64,000 nt of DNA, taken from NCBI RefSeq assembly GCF_964204645.1, contig NC_134029.1:7768001-7832000 (forward strand), read 5' to 3'. The notes under the pieces were generated by a model. It made no database searches. It saw only the letters and a program-made list of their open reading frames with translations, and was not told the origin of the DNA. The translations under genes were made by a program, and so were the position numbers. Of this stretch, positions 31,701 through 43,127 are shown one piece after another. The DNA is from Tubulanus polymorphus. Its lineage: Eukaryota; Nemertea; Palaeonemertea; Tubulaniformes; Tubulanidae. The stretch's first letter is position 1. The number at the start of each line of letters is the position of its first letter.

Positions 31701-32490
31701 CGTAATCTTAGGTTACACTTGACTAAATCATAAATGAATTAAGACTCTCAAGTCAGATTAGATAGACTACGCAGAAACCAGTTCCACGTGGTTGTCGGTT
31801 AAAATGACTTGGAGTAGACATTGAACTAGTATTCTACTCTAAGGCCTAAATCGACACCCACATAGCTACGGTAGTGGGTCCAAATGTGCATATTATCACA
31901 AATGATAAATTCATTTATCTGTTCTCAACTTATTCGGGGTACAGGGACAAAACAAAATCAACAACATCGTTACAGAATTACTAACAATAATTTCCATATG
32001 ATGATTATCCTAATGTGAAAACTATTCGACCTATCTACATCTATCTATATGACTTTGGACAAAAGGTTTGATAAATTGTTCACGTAACATGTATACTTTA
32101 AAAAAGGCCAAATGAGAACGCGTGTACCCCTAAACGGATGATCATAATTTCAAGGCCTGGTCGGTCTCATACAGGATTATTGGCATTTAGCACTCGTCAC
32201 CATTAGGTTTCTATACATCTTTTACCACCACGATTTTGTTTTCGTCTTCGACTGTTTTCAACCACCACAAGACTTTACGACATAAACATAAATAGTACAC
32301 ACAATCACACGATGCATCGAAAGTAGTTATTGTATATCATTTTTGAAAAAATCAAGACCGAACATAGCTGAGGGTTTTGTAGATCAAAACGCTCATCGCC
32401 CGATCCGACCGCTAGGCACGCTACACGCTACAGGGTTTTAACGAGAATCGTAGCCGCGTCGTGTTCGTGTGGGGAGCGAATGGAACGTAC
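28780..32490 (-). other. HCN intron between S4 and S5
   Basis: 3.7 kb. Contains the foldback element at 29318-29770. If a microexon for the S4-S5 linker exists, it lies here. The open frame at 31372-31722 on the plus strand has no recognisable domain. Confidence 0.65.
29318..29770. mobile_element. Foldback MITE with CGGAAGCGTCC termini
   Basis: Left end CGGAAGCGTCCTGGGGCAT (29318-29336) is inverted at the right end as ATGCCCCCGGGACGCTTCCG (29751-29770). Inside, the 17-bp sequence ATATCTCGGAATAAGAT (29431-29447) has a perfect inverted copy at 29543-29559, amid other TCTCG/ATAA units. About 453 bp, non-coding. Confidence 0.85.
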
Positions 32491-32588
32491 CTCTTCCCAC
32501 TGGCTAACGTATCTCACCAGCCTTGACAAACGTAAAAGTCGTAGTAAACTGAGCAGCTTTGCTAACCTGAGGATTCGCAGGGCTCTAC
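32491..32588 (-). CDS. HCN: HCN channel exon: S4 voltage sensor
   Basis: 98 nt encoding [26 protein letters not shown] and VSQWEE. Basic residues fall every third position, the HCN voltage sensor. Donor GAG|GTACGT after QWEE in phase 0. The open frame continues into the intron, but S5 resumes in the next exon. Confidence 0.94.
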
Positions 32589-32701
32589 CTGTAACATAGA
32601 AAATATGAATCATGATGAAAAAAGTGCGAAAGCTCGACATGACAAAAGTATATGAAGTTAATCACCATTGAAGAGACACTATATCCGTGTTGTGACGATG
32701 A

Positions 32702-32881
32702 TATTACGAGAATCCCACAATAAAAACGAAAAGGTCCGAATATGTTTTTCTTGAGCTTGTGTAGTTTATTGAACGTTTCGACTATATACTATTAGTCATC
32801 TTCAGGAACACTCCCATATTTTAACCCAGTGTTCCTGAAGATAACTATTCGTATAAAGTCGAAACGTGGGGATTCTCGTAT
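32702..32881. mobile_element. MITE-like inverted-repeat element (TACGAGAATCCCAC ends)
   Basis: About 180 bp. Outer arms TTACGAGAATCCCAC and GTGGGGATTCTCGTA are inverted, as are the inner pairs CGTTTCGAC / GTCGAAACG and ATCTTCAGGAACACT / AGTGTTCCTGAAGAT. It sits between the S4 and S3 exons of HCN, 114 bp upstream of the S4 exon in transcript sense. Confidence 0.8.
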
Positions 32882-34824
32882 AGGCCTATTAAGTTAACCT
32901 TAAACCTAAAACTAGACTGCCACTATTCAGTCATCGGATGAACGCAGTTTTTTCGAACTAAATATTTTCAAACATGAAAATTCCATCTTTTAAGCTTTCT
33001 TTCATTTACTTATCCTTCGATGGGAAATCTATTTCTCGTTAGATTGGCTCGAATAGACGGGGGCTTGCTTTTACTACGGGGCATAATGGAACGCCTGTTG
33101 CGCCCGAGAAATAACCTCGTATACAGTATCATTACGGTATGTACGTGTATCATATACAATCATGCTTGAGACTAGAGCTACCCCCTCCCATTATTGTTCT
33201 CTTCTAGCGCGACCAATTTATACCGATCTGATAATTACTTTCCGCGGTTCGTCTGCCGATCATCAATCACATGTTTGAAAAACGCGCTTCGCTGCACCGC
33301 TAGATTATAGGAACGCCGCAGCGCCGAAGATTTTTGCCGCCGTGTCTTTCGAACAGTCTCTCGATTGCTGCATACCCAACTTTGAATTATAATCTATCCC
33401 TTGCGTAAATTTCGCGACATCGCTGACGCATGAAATCACGATTTCATTTCATCTAAAAATTGTTCAGCGAACATACGAACTCACGTAGATGAAATTTAGG
33501 CTTATACTAACGCGAATACGTCCCAGTCGCCCACAAAGGCTCTGATAGCAGATGCTGAAGTGATGATTACTGTCGAGATAATATCGAGTCCATGGCATCT
33601 TATCGGGTATCCTCCCAAAAAGAGTAAACCGCTTTTTGACAAGTATTTTTGCGTCGGGAACGTAGTTATTCAATGCACAGATGAGTCTCAGTGCGCGGTT
33701 ACAGTTTTGAATTCATCGTTTAGATTTTAATTCTTCCCGCGAGACACAACCTGACGCGTGTACATAAACACGCTTATAACGGTTATCGTTATTCTAGCCG
33801 ATCGGAAAGGAAGAAAAATATCGAATCTTGCCGTGGTCTAATCCATCAATATTCAGTTCAGATGCTTGCTGCTACTCGGAATTACATTTCACCGAATAAA
33901 CAAATAGGCTAATGGGAGTGGTCCCCGGAGTTCCATCACAAACAATCGAAACTATGCGCAATTTTCTAACTAGTATATGCTTGTCAATAATCTAATGAAA
34001 CCAGTCATAAAATACGGTCACATCGTTTTTTTTTCTTGTGTCCATCAATTCGGTCGGAGAGATCTTAACCGAAGTAATTCTTGCGTTTAACAATATTTTC
34101 TTATTTACGTAACGATTTTCAATATGTTCGTTTTGAGATGTGGATGGCCGCGGGGGTGTGTGTGTGTGTGAGTTGCGTTTACGTCGTTCTATCTCACGAA
34201 GATGACGACGACGTTGTTACGCGTGTGCTAGAGCTTAAGACGCCGAAATGCCGCCGGCCTTTACTTTGCTTAACATCGTTTTCGACAGCGAAATTGATTG
34301 AAATTATTAGCCATGTGACGCCCATTAGAGATTGGGGATTCGGGGCGACAATCATGAACCGATGTATTGGCGATGAAAAGTCACCGACAAAACTGTACAT
34401 CATACTTTCACGGAATACTCGAACCGCAGTCTAAACGCACTGAAATGATGTTGCATCGGAGCATAATTCGAACATAATGAAGACGCCTTTCCGGAAATTC
34501 GCGGCTATGATTGACAATAGGTGGCAGCACATCATTTCCTCGGGTTTGGTTATCGGCCACGGAGCACGTCACGAGATCGATGGTAATCAATAAGAAGTGA
34601 TTGATGAGGGTTTGACTGGTTTCGTATCAGTGTTAGCTCAACGCACACGTACAGTATCTAGCCTCAATAAAATGGCGACAGAATGGCTGTTGGCATTAGT
34701 CTGTGCAGAAATCATTCGTTCTATTCATCACTGCCAGCATGAGTCGAAATAAAACCAATTCGACGATAAATAGCTAACAGGAAATATAAAAGCTGTGCAT
34801 AATATCAGAGATTCGTTGGAATAC

Positions 34825-34839
34825 CCCCCCCCCCCCCCA
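34825..34839. repeat. Poly-C tract
   Basis: Uninterrupted run of about 15 C between ATA and ATTCAACTG. Confidence 0.95.
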
Positions 34840-37512
34840 TTCAACTGAATTATTAGGCATTTTTGAATGATTTTTTATCTAAAAATGATCAAAATACTTA
34901 AGAAAACAGCTAGAGACCCGTGTCGAGATTGCATCATTGACGTTTTCTTTATCTGTATCCTACGACAGTAGCAACCGACGAAATGTATGCAAATTATCGA
35001 AAAGGCTGGTATATAACCAGCCCTGCAAAACGTTTTAGCTTGATTGCCATTCCGCAGGAGAATCGACATGGTAGAATCGTTCACATATAGGGAATCGATA
35101 GAAATTGATTCTGACGGTTTTTGCTGGGTGAAAGCTGCGTAACACCACGAGGATGGCAAACACACTTAGGAGATAGTTAGGACGTAATTCGAAAACTCTT
35201 CATGATCCAAGTACTGTTTTGGTTTACATTCGAGTTGAACTTAAACTCACTGAAAGCTAAAAAATCGATACCTTTGTTGTTCTTTTCTGCTGAGTTTAGA
35301 AGTTCGTCCGGACGACCGCCTATCTACGTTACACATTACTTTTTTTCAAAATCACGATCAAACTTACCATAATAGACCCGGCTGCTTTAATGAACTGATT
35401 AAAAACGTAATTGCGATTAACGAAATGACCCGGCCGATCAGGAGAAACAAGGTATCATTACTTAGGTATTACTTAGATATCGATCTACCAAACTGGCATT
35501 CATGGCAACCCCCATCCATGTTAAAACTGGTCTATAGAACCGGCCTCTGGTGTATTGTAACCATTTTTGGGGAAACGTTCTCTGTAGAACTGAAGAAAGT
35601 ACGTCATGTGCTGGCTGAGAATGGGGATCATTTTGTCGGTTTGCTAACGATTAAACCTTCACTATATGCACTTTCGGCACATCGCGGTTAATGTTCGGTC
35701 TGCCTGATTTCACGTGGTTCACTTATTGGCCCCGAGTGAAGATTAGACACAAATGCCGCTTCGTTGAACGCGCCGATATGTCGGCAAATATTGACACACC
35801 TGTTCCGCTTACGTCTTTTTCCAAAAAGTCCCCACCGCGAGCGGTGCATTATCAAATTGAACAGCTAGCAGAAAGAAAAATGATGACAGAAAAAGAATTA
35901 ACCGCATACCAGCAGTGAGAAAGTCATTGCCAATTGACCAAGAATGCATTATCCAATATTTATCACTGGTGGTTTAGTTGACGCGGAGCAATGTGCGAAA
36001 ATAACTTTTTCTATTGCCGCGTTCTATTTCCTGGCATTAGCGGTCAGAGTGACGCTTGTCCGCGAGACACATTCGTATATAGCGCTGAACAGTCGTCGTA
36101 TGGCAGTATCTTTGTCAGTAATTTTACCATCAATTCTACCTGGTGAGCTAATAAGCTGCCTGCATGAAACTGATGAAAAATAATTACGCTTTTACCTTCG
36201 CTTACGGCATTAAGAAACATGGCGAGGCAGGAGCACGATTACCCAAACGCTGCCGGCTAAAACGTGCACTATACTTCCTCTCGCCACGCGGATTCCAGAA
36301 AATAAGATACCACCGATGCGATGGCGACTATGTACTGAGATTGGTGCAGTATTTTCTTCTATCATGATTTCACGGCGTATTGGATAAGATGTAGAATCGT
36401 TACGGTGCATTTGATGCGACATTAAAACTCAAGCCGTTTCCACGTTAGGCCCTTCTTTCACGGAAATACATGTACGTGAATCGTCATATGTCCGAAGGGA
36501 ATTCAATTATCAGTGCTCATTTCATCTTATGTGCGCGTGGAAGCAATGTTACTTATCTGTCGTAAATAATGTACAAATTGTTGTTCACGAAATTCGTCGA
36601 AGGAAACTCGTCCAAATTTCTTTTTGACATGTCGCTAACCTATGACTGGGTCCATTACCCTTTTCATTTTCGAAGAAGTGGACATTTTTAAGTCGAAAAA
36701 ATCCAAGGGCAAGCGCCGCTCGCGCAGCTGTCAGAAATTACAGCACCATATTTTTTGCAGACTCAACTATTTTCAAGAATCCATATATACCGTTATCTTA
36801 AAAGCAAGAATTTCGCCACCGATAGAGAGTCATAGAGTCATCAGTCTGTTTTAACGATTGTCAATAATTACGCGGAGTCGGCGAAATTTCTGATTTTTCT
36901 CTATCGAATCGACGTCAGTACGGTCTGTATTTGTTTTATGACAAGACGAAATCAATTAACGCGGGATTTTTTTTCTCAAAAAGAACCTCGCGTGATGTCT
37001 TCTTGTCTACCAACAATACTGGATACCGCGTGATGCACTGTAAATTGAGGCCGATGAATTATCCACGAACGGTTCTTTTTTTCTATCGAGAAAGTCATGT
37101 TGTTTTCGACGAGCTGCCGCCAGTGGCATGTGAAGGAATTAGCAAAAATAACATGTGAGTGCCTAGTTAAATCTTTGTCTGGAATTTTACGGACGATTCG
37201 ATTAGAGTCAGGGTTCAGTTGTGCAGTCGACGCTTAAGTCGAGATAAGTCGTAAATTTCAAGACTCATATTTTACGTTGTTTTAATGGCGATAGAACTAA
37301 GATGGTCTTGGATTGGTTTCAAAGCTTAAGTCATGACTGTGTAACTGGCCACAGCACAATAAGAAGAGGGCATGTAGTTTCAAGTCGATACTATTTTCCC
37401 ATATTACCTTTCTTCTATTCTTTCTACAAAATGTAAGAGCTTTGATCTATTCGGAATGAAATAATGAATAACGATTGTTTTTTTTCCAAGACGACAGCGC
37501 TATTGCACTTAC

Positions 37513-37680
37513 CCGCGTGAATGAGTTGGCTGAAATTTGTCTCGGCGTCGAACATAAGAAATATATAATCTAGAGGTATTGAGCTAATGAGATCAAGAAA
37601 GAACCAAGTTTTGATGTAATGCCGGGCGATTTCCTTCGGATCAAGGATGATCTCGTCTCCATAGTTGTTCACGATCACAC
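37513..37680 (-). CDS. HCN: HCN channel exon: S2-S3 loop and S3
   Basis: 168 nt encoding [20 protein letters not shown], then [20 protein letters not shown] (S3 and the S3-S4 turn) and FSQLIHAG. The [23 protein letters not shown] wording is highly characteristic of the family. Phase 1 on both sides, GT-AG borders. A 16.8-kb intron separates it from the S1-S2 exon. Confidence 0.95.
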
Positions 37681-40600
37681 CTGCAAATACAATACACAAC
37701 ACATTGTTTAACAAACCGAACGATCAAACGAAGACAGTTATAGAAACAAAATCGATTGTAGTACCAACAAATTATGCTGGACGTTGTCCAGCCATAAGTT
37801 ACTCAGTTGGCTTACAAAAATCTATCAAAGTGTTTCTCATTCACCAACAGAATTCGTATTAAGACTGGGGGTAATGCAAAATTCCTGATATACAAATTAG
37901 TTATTTCTTGGGGTTTTCATTGAACATTGAAAAATGCTAGCTACCATCAGGACATTCTAGCCATATTCCCAGTCGTATTGCCAAATTTGACTTTAAGTGG
38001 CTTACGTGTCAAACATTTCATCGCCACCGTCAATTATAGTACGATTATCGTGAAAGCGCAAGTCATTGTTTTGAATACTTATTAACTTCTCGTGAGACAA
38101 AGGTGAACAGTTTTAACGTGTGCAAAGAACACGGAACAATTTCTTCTTTACGAGTCAATGATTTGACAAACCGTTGTCAACAGTCGAAGTATCTCAGCCG
38201 CGACATGCGACGGTTACTCGGGCAGGAAGCAATATGCTTTCAATATTTTTCTCTCGTTTGGCAATGATTTCTAGCGGAAGGACAACTCGGCTACTTGTCG
38301 TGATGCATTTCCTGCATGAGATTGGCAATCTTCGAGGTTCTACACTTTGTGTTCCTGCTTACTGAGTGACAATGTATGCTTTTGCTGAGGTTTGAATTGT
38401 GGACGGGCCATCTGACCGATATTGACAGTCATTCACAATTTAGTTCATAGCACCGCAATGGCTGGTTGTTAAAGAATACATATTGTTTGTTAAACTATAT
38501 AATCAACTGCAAGAGAAAAACACCAATCAAAAAAAGGTATAGTTTTTTTCTTACTCGCTATGTACATGTATATAGACTTCATTGATTTTAACGATTCAGC
38601 CAACTCAAATATAGGAATTACTAAATCGCAAGTTCTTCGATATTTCTATCACGAGGAGACTAAGATTCGTTGTTTTTCACGTGTCACCTCGGCGCCTAAG
38701 TATCGAGTATAGTTAAACTAGTTGATTTTTTGACGCCGTAAAAACCATAAGAATAATGGCCTAAAAGTATTACCTAAGTACGCGTTATTTAAGTACGCGT
38801 GAATTTTATAATTACAGTATATATATTCAATTACTCTATTTTTTTAGTTGATAGATTTTGGTTATCAATTAACTTTTTTGGCATCAAGTAACTTTTAAGT
38901 TAGATTTCTTTTTCTATTTAGATTGCACGGTTGCTGAACGATTTTTAGAGACTTTCTGATTAATTACGATCGACGCCGTTCACGCGACTCCGCATCATAA
39001 ATCAACATCTGAGTACAAAAACAGTTAGTAAAATTACCCCCTGATAAGATTCTGCGGTTGGTTGACATTCATCAAGTCAGTCTTTTTACTCTCTCTCTTT
39101 CCCTACTATTAAACGTGCGATTTAATGTGAAATTAAATTACTTTTCAATTTGGCATTCAATCATTCGTAAAATCGATGGGGTAATTTTCCTACATCTCGA
39201 AATAAGATTTAATGTGACTCATAGCACAGACTTGTTGCTTTATTAACTGTGGAATTCGGCTCATATGTAGGCCATACCAACATTCATATCAGATTTCATC
39301 GGCTTTTATTCAAATGTGACTCTCGATTTTGTTCGAGTGTATTCTATCTCGGCCATCGATCTATATCGCGCGTGTAGCGAAACGGATTTGGCTGAAGATA
39401 CGCACGCGTCGGTTGTTTGCGCGTAAACCGCGGTTGAAACATTCGAATCCGTGGTTTCAAGCGATTGAAATATGTCGTAAACAATGATGGATCGGTTTGC
39501 GACAACTTGTCAAGGTGAAAACGGCTGAATACGGGGACTGAATAACGATCGATCAAGACGGGAGGACGGGGATGGGAACTCATTTTGAAAGTACCGGAAA
39601 TTTGACATCCCAGGAAACGTGCCCCTCATCTAGGAATACCTCGAACAAAGCAACCAAGGAAAGCTCGAAAGGCACCAGTTCACTGGTAGGCTCCATAAAA
39701 AATGTAGATATCAAAGGAATACTGTGTCGAAATAGTTTTGCCGAAATGTATGGGCGACCATTCCCGCCAAAGTCCTGCGTTTCGTCTATTTTTCTATACT
39801 TCGATAAAAATGTCATAGTCTAAAACCGTATAATGTCGGCTGTTTGACCCAAGGGGGCGTTACTGTACGGATGATATCTTGTCGTATTTTTCTGCTTCGC
39901 AATATTAAGTCGTTACATTGAAAACGAAATACAGTATAGTCTTACATTGTTTCCTTATTTTTCTTGCAAAATTAATGTCCTTCCAGCATGAATTTCAAAT
40001 GAACCATATTGTTGAGGTTATAGGAATACCGCAATTTTCTTACGAACTCTTTCTTAGAACTTGTCATAAAAACAGATAGACGAAACGCTGATTTTTGGTG
40101 GGAACGGCCGCCCATAGGAATGGTCCAATTCTCATTTCTCATAGTATTAGTGGAAGTCGATAGGCCACGCGCTGTCGTAGACCTCATTCACGTGACGTCA
40201 CAGTAACTGTGGCTGTCAAGCAGCTATCTGAATTAAAAAGTTACTGTTGAATGCAATTTGATGGCCAAAATGACGCATGCGAATAATACGCATGACGTAG
40301 GTCTAATGAACAAGGTCTATTCGGTGGTTTCATCCGAGACGCCGCGTGTATGGAAAAAATCGACGATGAAAATCCACTTCTGACAAGTTTGACAACATCA
40401 GAAGACGCCTTTATCTTATCACTGGTAGAATATAATCCTATCAGCGCTGAATTACTGGAATCGCCGCTTCCCGACGCGTGATTTTCATAATCTGTATAAT
40501 AACATTATGACTGGAATTCTGCACGAATTAGGCTCGTTTAGATTCTATCGCCTGCAGAAAAACGCTTCGACGTCGTTCAGCGAATTATGAAAGCAATGCG

Positions 40601-42215
40601 CGAATTTATAATGATGAAATTCGACGAGTTGACGAAGCTAGGGATTTAATTACGACTGGACATTTTGCCGAGCTGTAAGATATTTACAATAATCTTATGA
40701 TTTTCATACGGGGAAAAACGTCGTCACGATATTCATACGGCAGAAATTGAGAAACGTAGGGGGAACATGGAATAAATGCAGCTACGATTCTGATGTAGCG
40801 CATAATCGGCGAAATTGTTGATTTCGATATGGCGGAAACCTATTGAAACACGAAGATTTTGATATCGCAGTCCGTATACAGTCGTGTTCCAGACGAACTA
40901 CGTATACGTTCGATTCGACTGAAGCAAGCAGGTTTTTGAAGTGAGAGTTTTTAATAAAAACCGATCTCTCTAAGATCATGTCGGCGACAATGCGGCGGCG
41001 TGCTGGTATTGTTATACTTTGATGGAGCAAGTAATCAGAGGATGAATTTACACTTCGTTGACGAACACGGTTCCCGCGCATCGTCTGCGCTCATATGGAT
41101 GAGACGAGCCAGGCGATCAAATCGATTGTGAATTAGCTGCCAGGTGTAAATTATGAAATGAATAAAGTGCGTTTAGTCGCGTGTCGGATACGAAGCCGAT
41201 CTCGACATCGAAAACGAATTTCCATCAACTCGGTAAATACGATGCAAAAATAGAAAATCCGAGTAGAATTTCCGGAAATGAAATCAACGAGTGATTGCAC
41301 AACGCCAGTACGTGTCGTTTGGAAAGCAGCCAATTTTAAGGTGTGCAAATGTGGAGCCGTGTCTTCGTTTTAGTCTTAATCATTTCTAACTTAACCATTG
41401 ATCATTGCGATAAAAAGAAGAGTTTTAATGAGGCCAGTTTTAGGAAAATTTCTTTTCGCTTAATCTGAGTTGATGACTTTTAAAACGGTTTTGGATAGCC
41501 CGGGGGCTGACTTTACGATGTTGTATCAACTTTAAACCGGGCCTAACTGTGTTCACTTTCAATTGAGTTAGCACCCGAGTAAAAGATAATACCAGTCTAT
41601 AAACCAGTCTTTGTTCATTATCGTGAGTCTGGTCAATCTCTTCCCGCTTTCCTGAATGTCCCCAAGAAATTCTACACGAAACGACAATCTAGACCGAATC
41701 AAAGGATATTTCGAATTTCTCCCGCGCCATTATCTTTCATTCCCGAAAACCAGATAACTTGTCCCGTAGGCTTATCCGCGTAACGCTGCCATCGATAGAT
41801 TTTGTGAGATAATCAAATTCTGCATTGAATCTTGTTACAGGAAATGGAAATACGTCAGTTTCGAATAATAATTGATCGAGACCTTGACCTCGTTTCGGTA
41901 AATCGCGCAATCGGCGTTTTTCACCTTTTAACCCGGCGCGATCATCTTAAGCAGCAGCAGCGCCGATGAAATTAAACGAAGAGCATACAAATATTAAGGG
42001 GAGCCAATGTTTTCATGTCGTCGTCAATGGATATGCGTGAATTCAATGAATAAATAATCAAATTGCGATCCATCCTTTTACATCACTCCAATGTCACGAC
42101 ACTAGAGACACAGACATACTGTAGCTGATGATAATAACGATAATGGATGAACATGATTTATCTTTTTCTGATAAGTTTAAAGCACGCTATATTCAGAATT
42201 AAAAAGAACTTTAAA

Positions 42216-42425
42216 AAAGAATTTTATTCATTAAGAACTAAAATAGAAAATAAACGACGTTTCAAATTCTCAACTCAAATGATAGACATCATCGTCAGGT
42301 AGTGTGACACACACCTGACGATGACGTCAGGTCGTGTGACACACGCCTGACGATGACGATCTCTTCGAAATCGTTCGAAACGTCGTGTATTTGGATTTTA
42401 ATTCTTGATGAATGAAATTCGTTTC
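42216..42425. mobile_element. Short MITE-like inverted repeat with CCTGACGATGACG units
   Basis: Outer arms AAAGAATTTTATTCATTAAG and its imperfect complement near 42395-42424 enclose inner pairs ACGACGTTTC / GAAACGTCGT. Two copies of CCTGACGATGACG flank GTGTGACACACGCC. About 210 bp, non-coding. Confidence 0.75.
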
Positions 42426-43105
42426 TAATCCTTTAAATTCTGTTTATAGAGGGTCTCAAACTTAATCATCTGTTCTCCACGTTAGACTGTACGGATTATT
42501 CTATCATTATTTTCTTTTATAGCGTAGTCGGGGGATACTCGGCTGTGCTTACACTAATCACAATAAAGACATCACTTACACGATCTTCACGGTATCTAAC
42601 ATACGAAGAAAGACTGCAAAAACATACGCGATCAAAAACTACTCAGCAAGTTTTCCTGTAAAGGATGTCATTGCTTATATCGATGAGAAAACGCAATAAG
42701 ATTGATAAAACTTTGGTGGCACCTTTACAAATAATTAACTGGATGTCCGTTATTAAGTGGAAACAAGATGACAGCCATTAAGAATTTAGGGTATGAACAA
42801 ATAAAAGACGATCGAGGGCGAAAGTGCTCGTGCGACAATTTTTCGCACTGAACTCGCGGAAAACTGTTTCGGACCCTGAAGGTTAAGTGGGTCATTAGGT
42901 GGAGATTTTTCAGAGGTACTCGAGTATCACTCTACGGGTCGGAGTATTACGAGAATCACCGTGTGTAGCAACGCGGTGATGGTGTCTGCAACGCGACGGA
43001 CGCCGGACGAGACGATCCGGCGTCCAGCACCACTAGCAACTCGATTCTCACCGAGACTGACAGGAGAAATAATATATCGTTGATTAAACTCGCCATAAAA
43101 CTAGA

Positions 43106-43127
43106 CTAGTGAGAGAGAGAGAGAAGG
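43106..43127. repeat. GA microsatellite
   Basis: Short (GA)n run ending GAAGGAGAA. Confidence 0.9.

Larger units (their letters stand above)
32589..37512 (-). other. HCN intron between S3 and S4
   Basis: 4.9 kb. Contains an inverted-repeat element (32702-32881) and a poly-C run (34825-34839). A series of plus-strand open frames of 67-117 codons at 34081-36367 has no domain I recognise. Confidence 0.6.

Noticed and set aside
42256-42400. Hammerhead-ribozyme-like core (CTGACGA ... GAAAC)
   Set aside because: The core boxes and a stem-II-like pairing are present, but I could not draw a stem I with a cleavage site in the right place.
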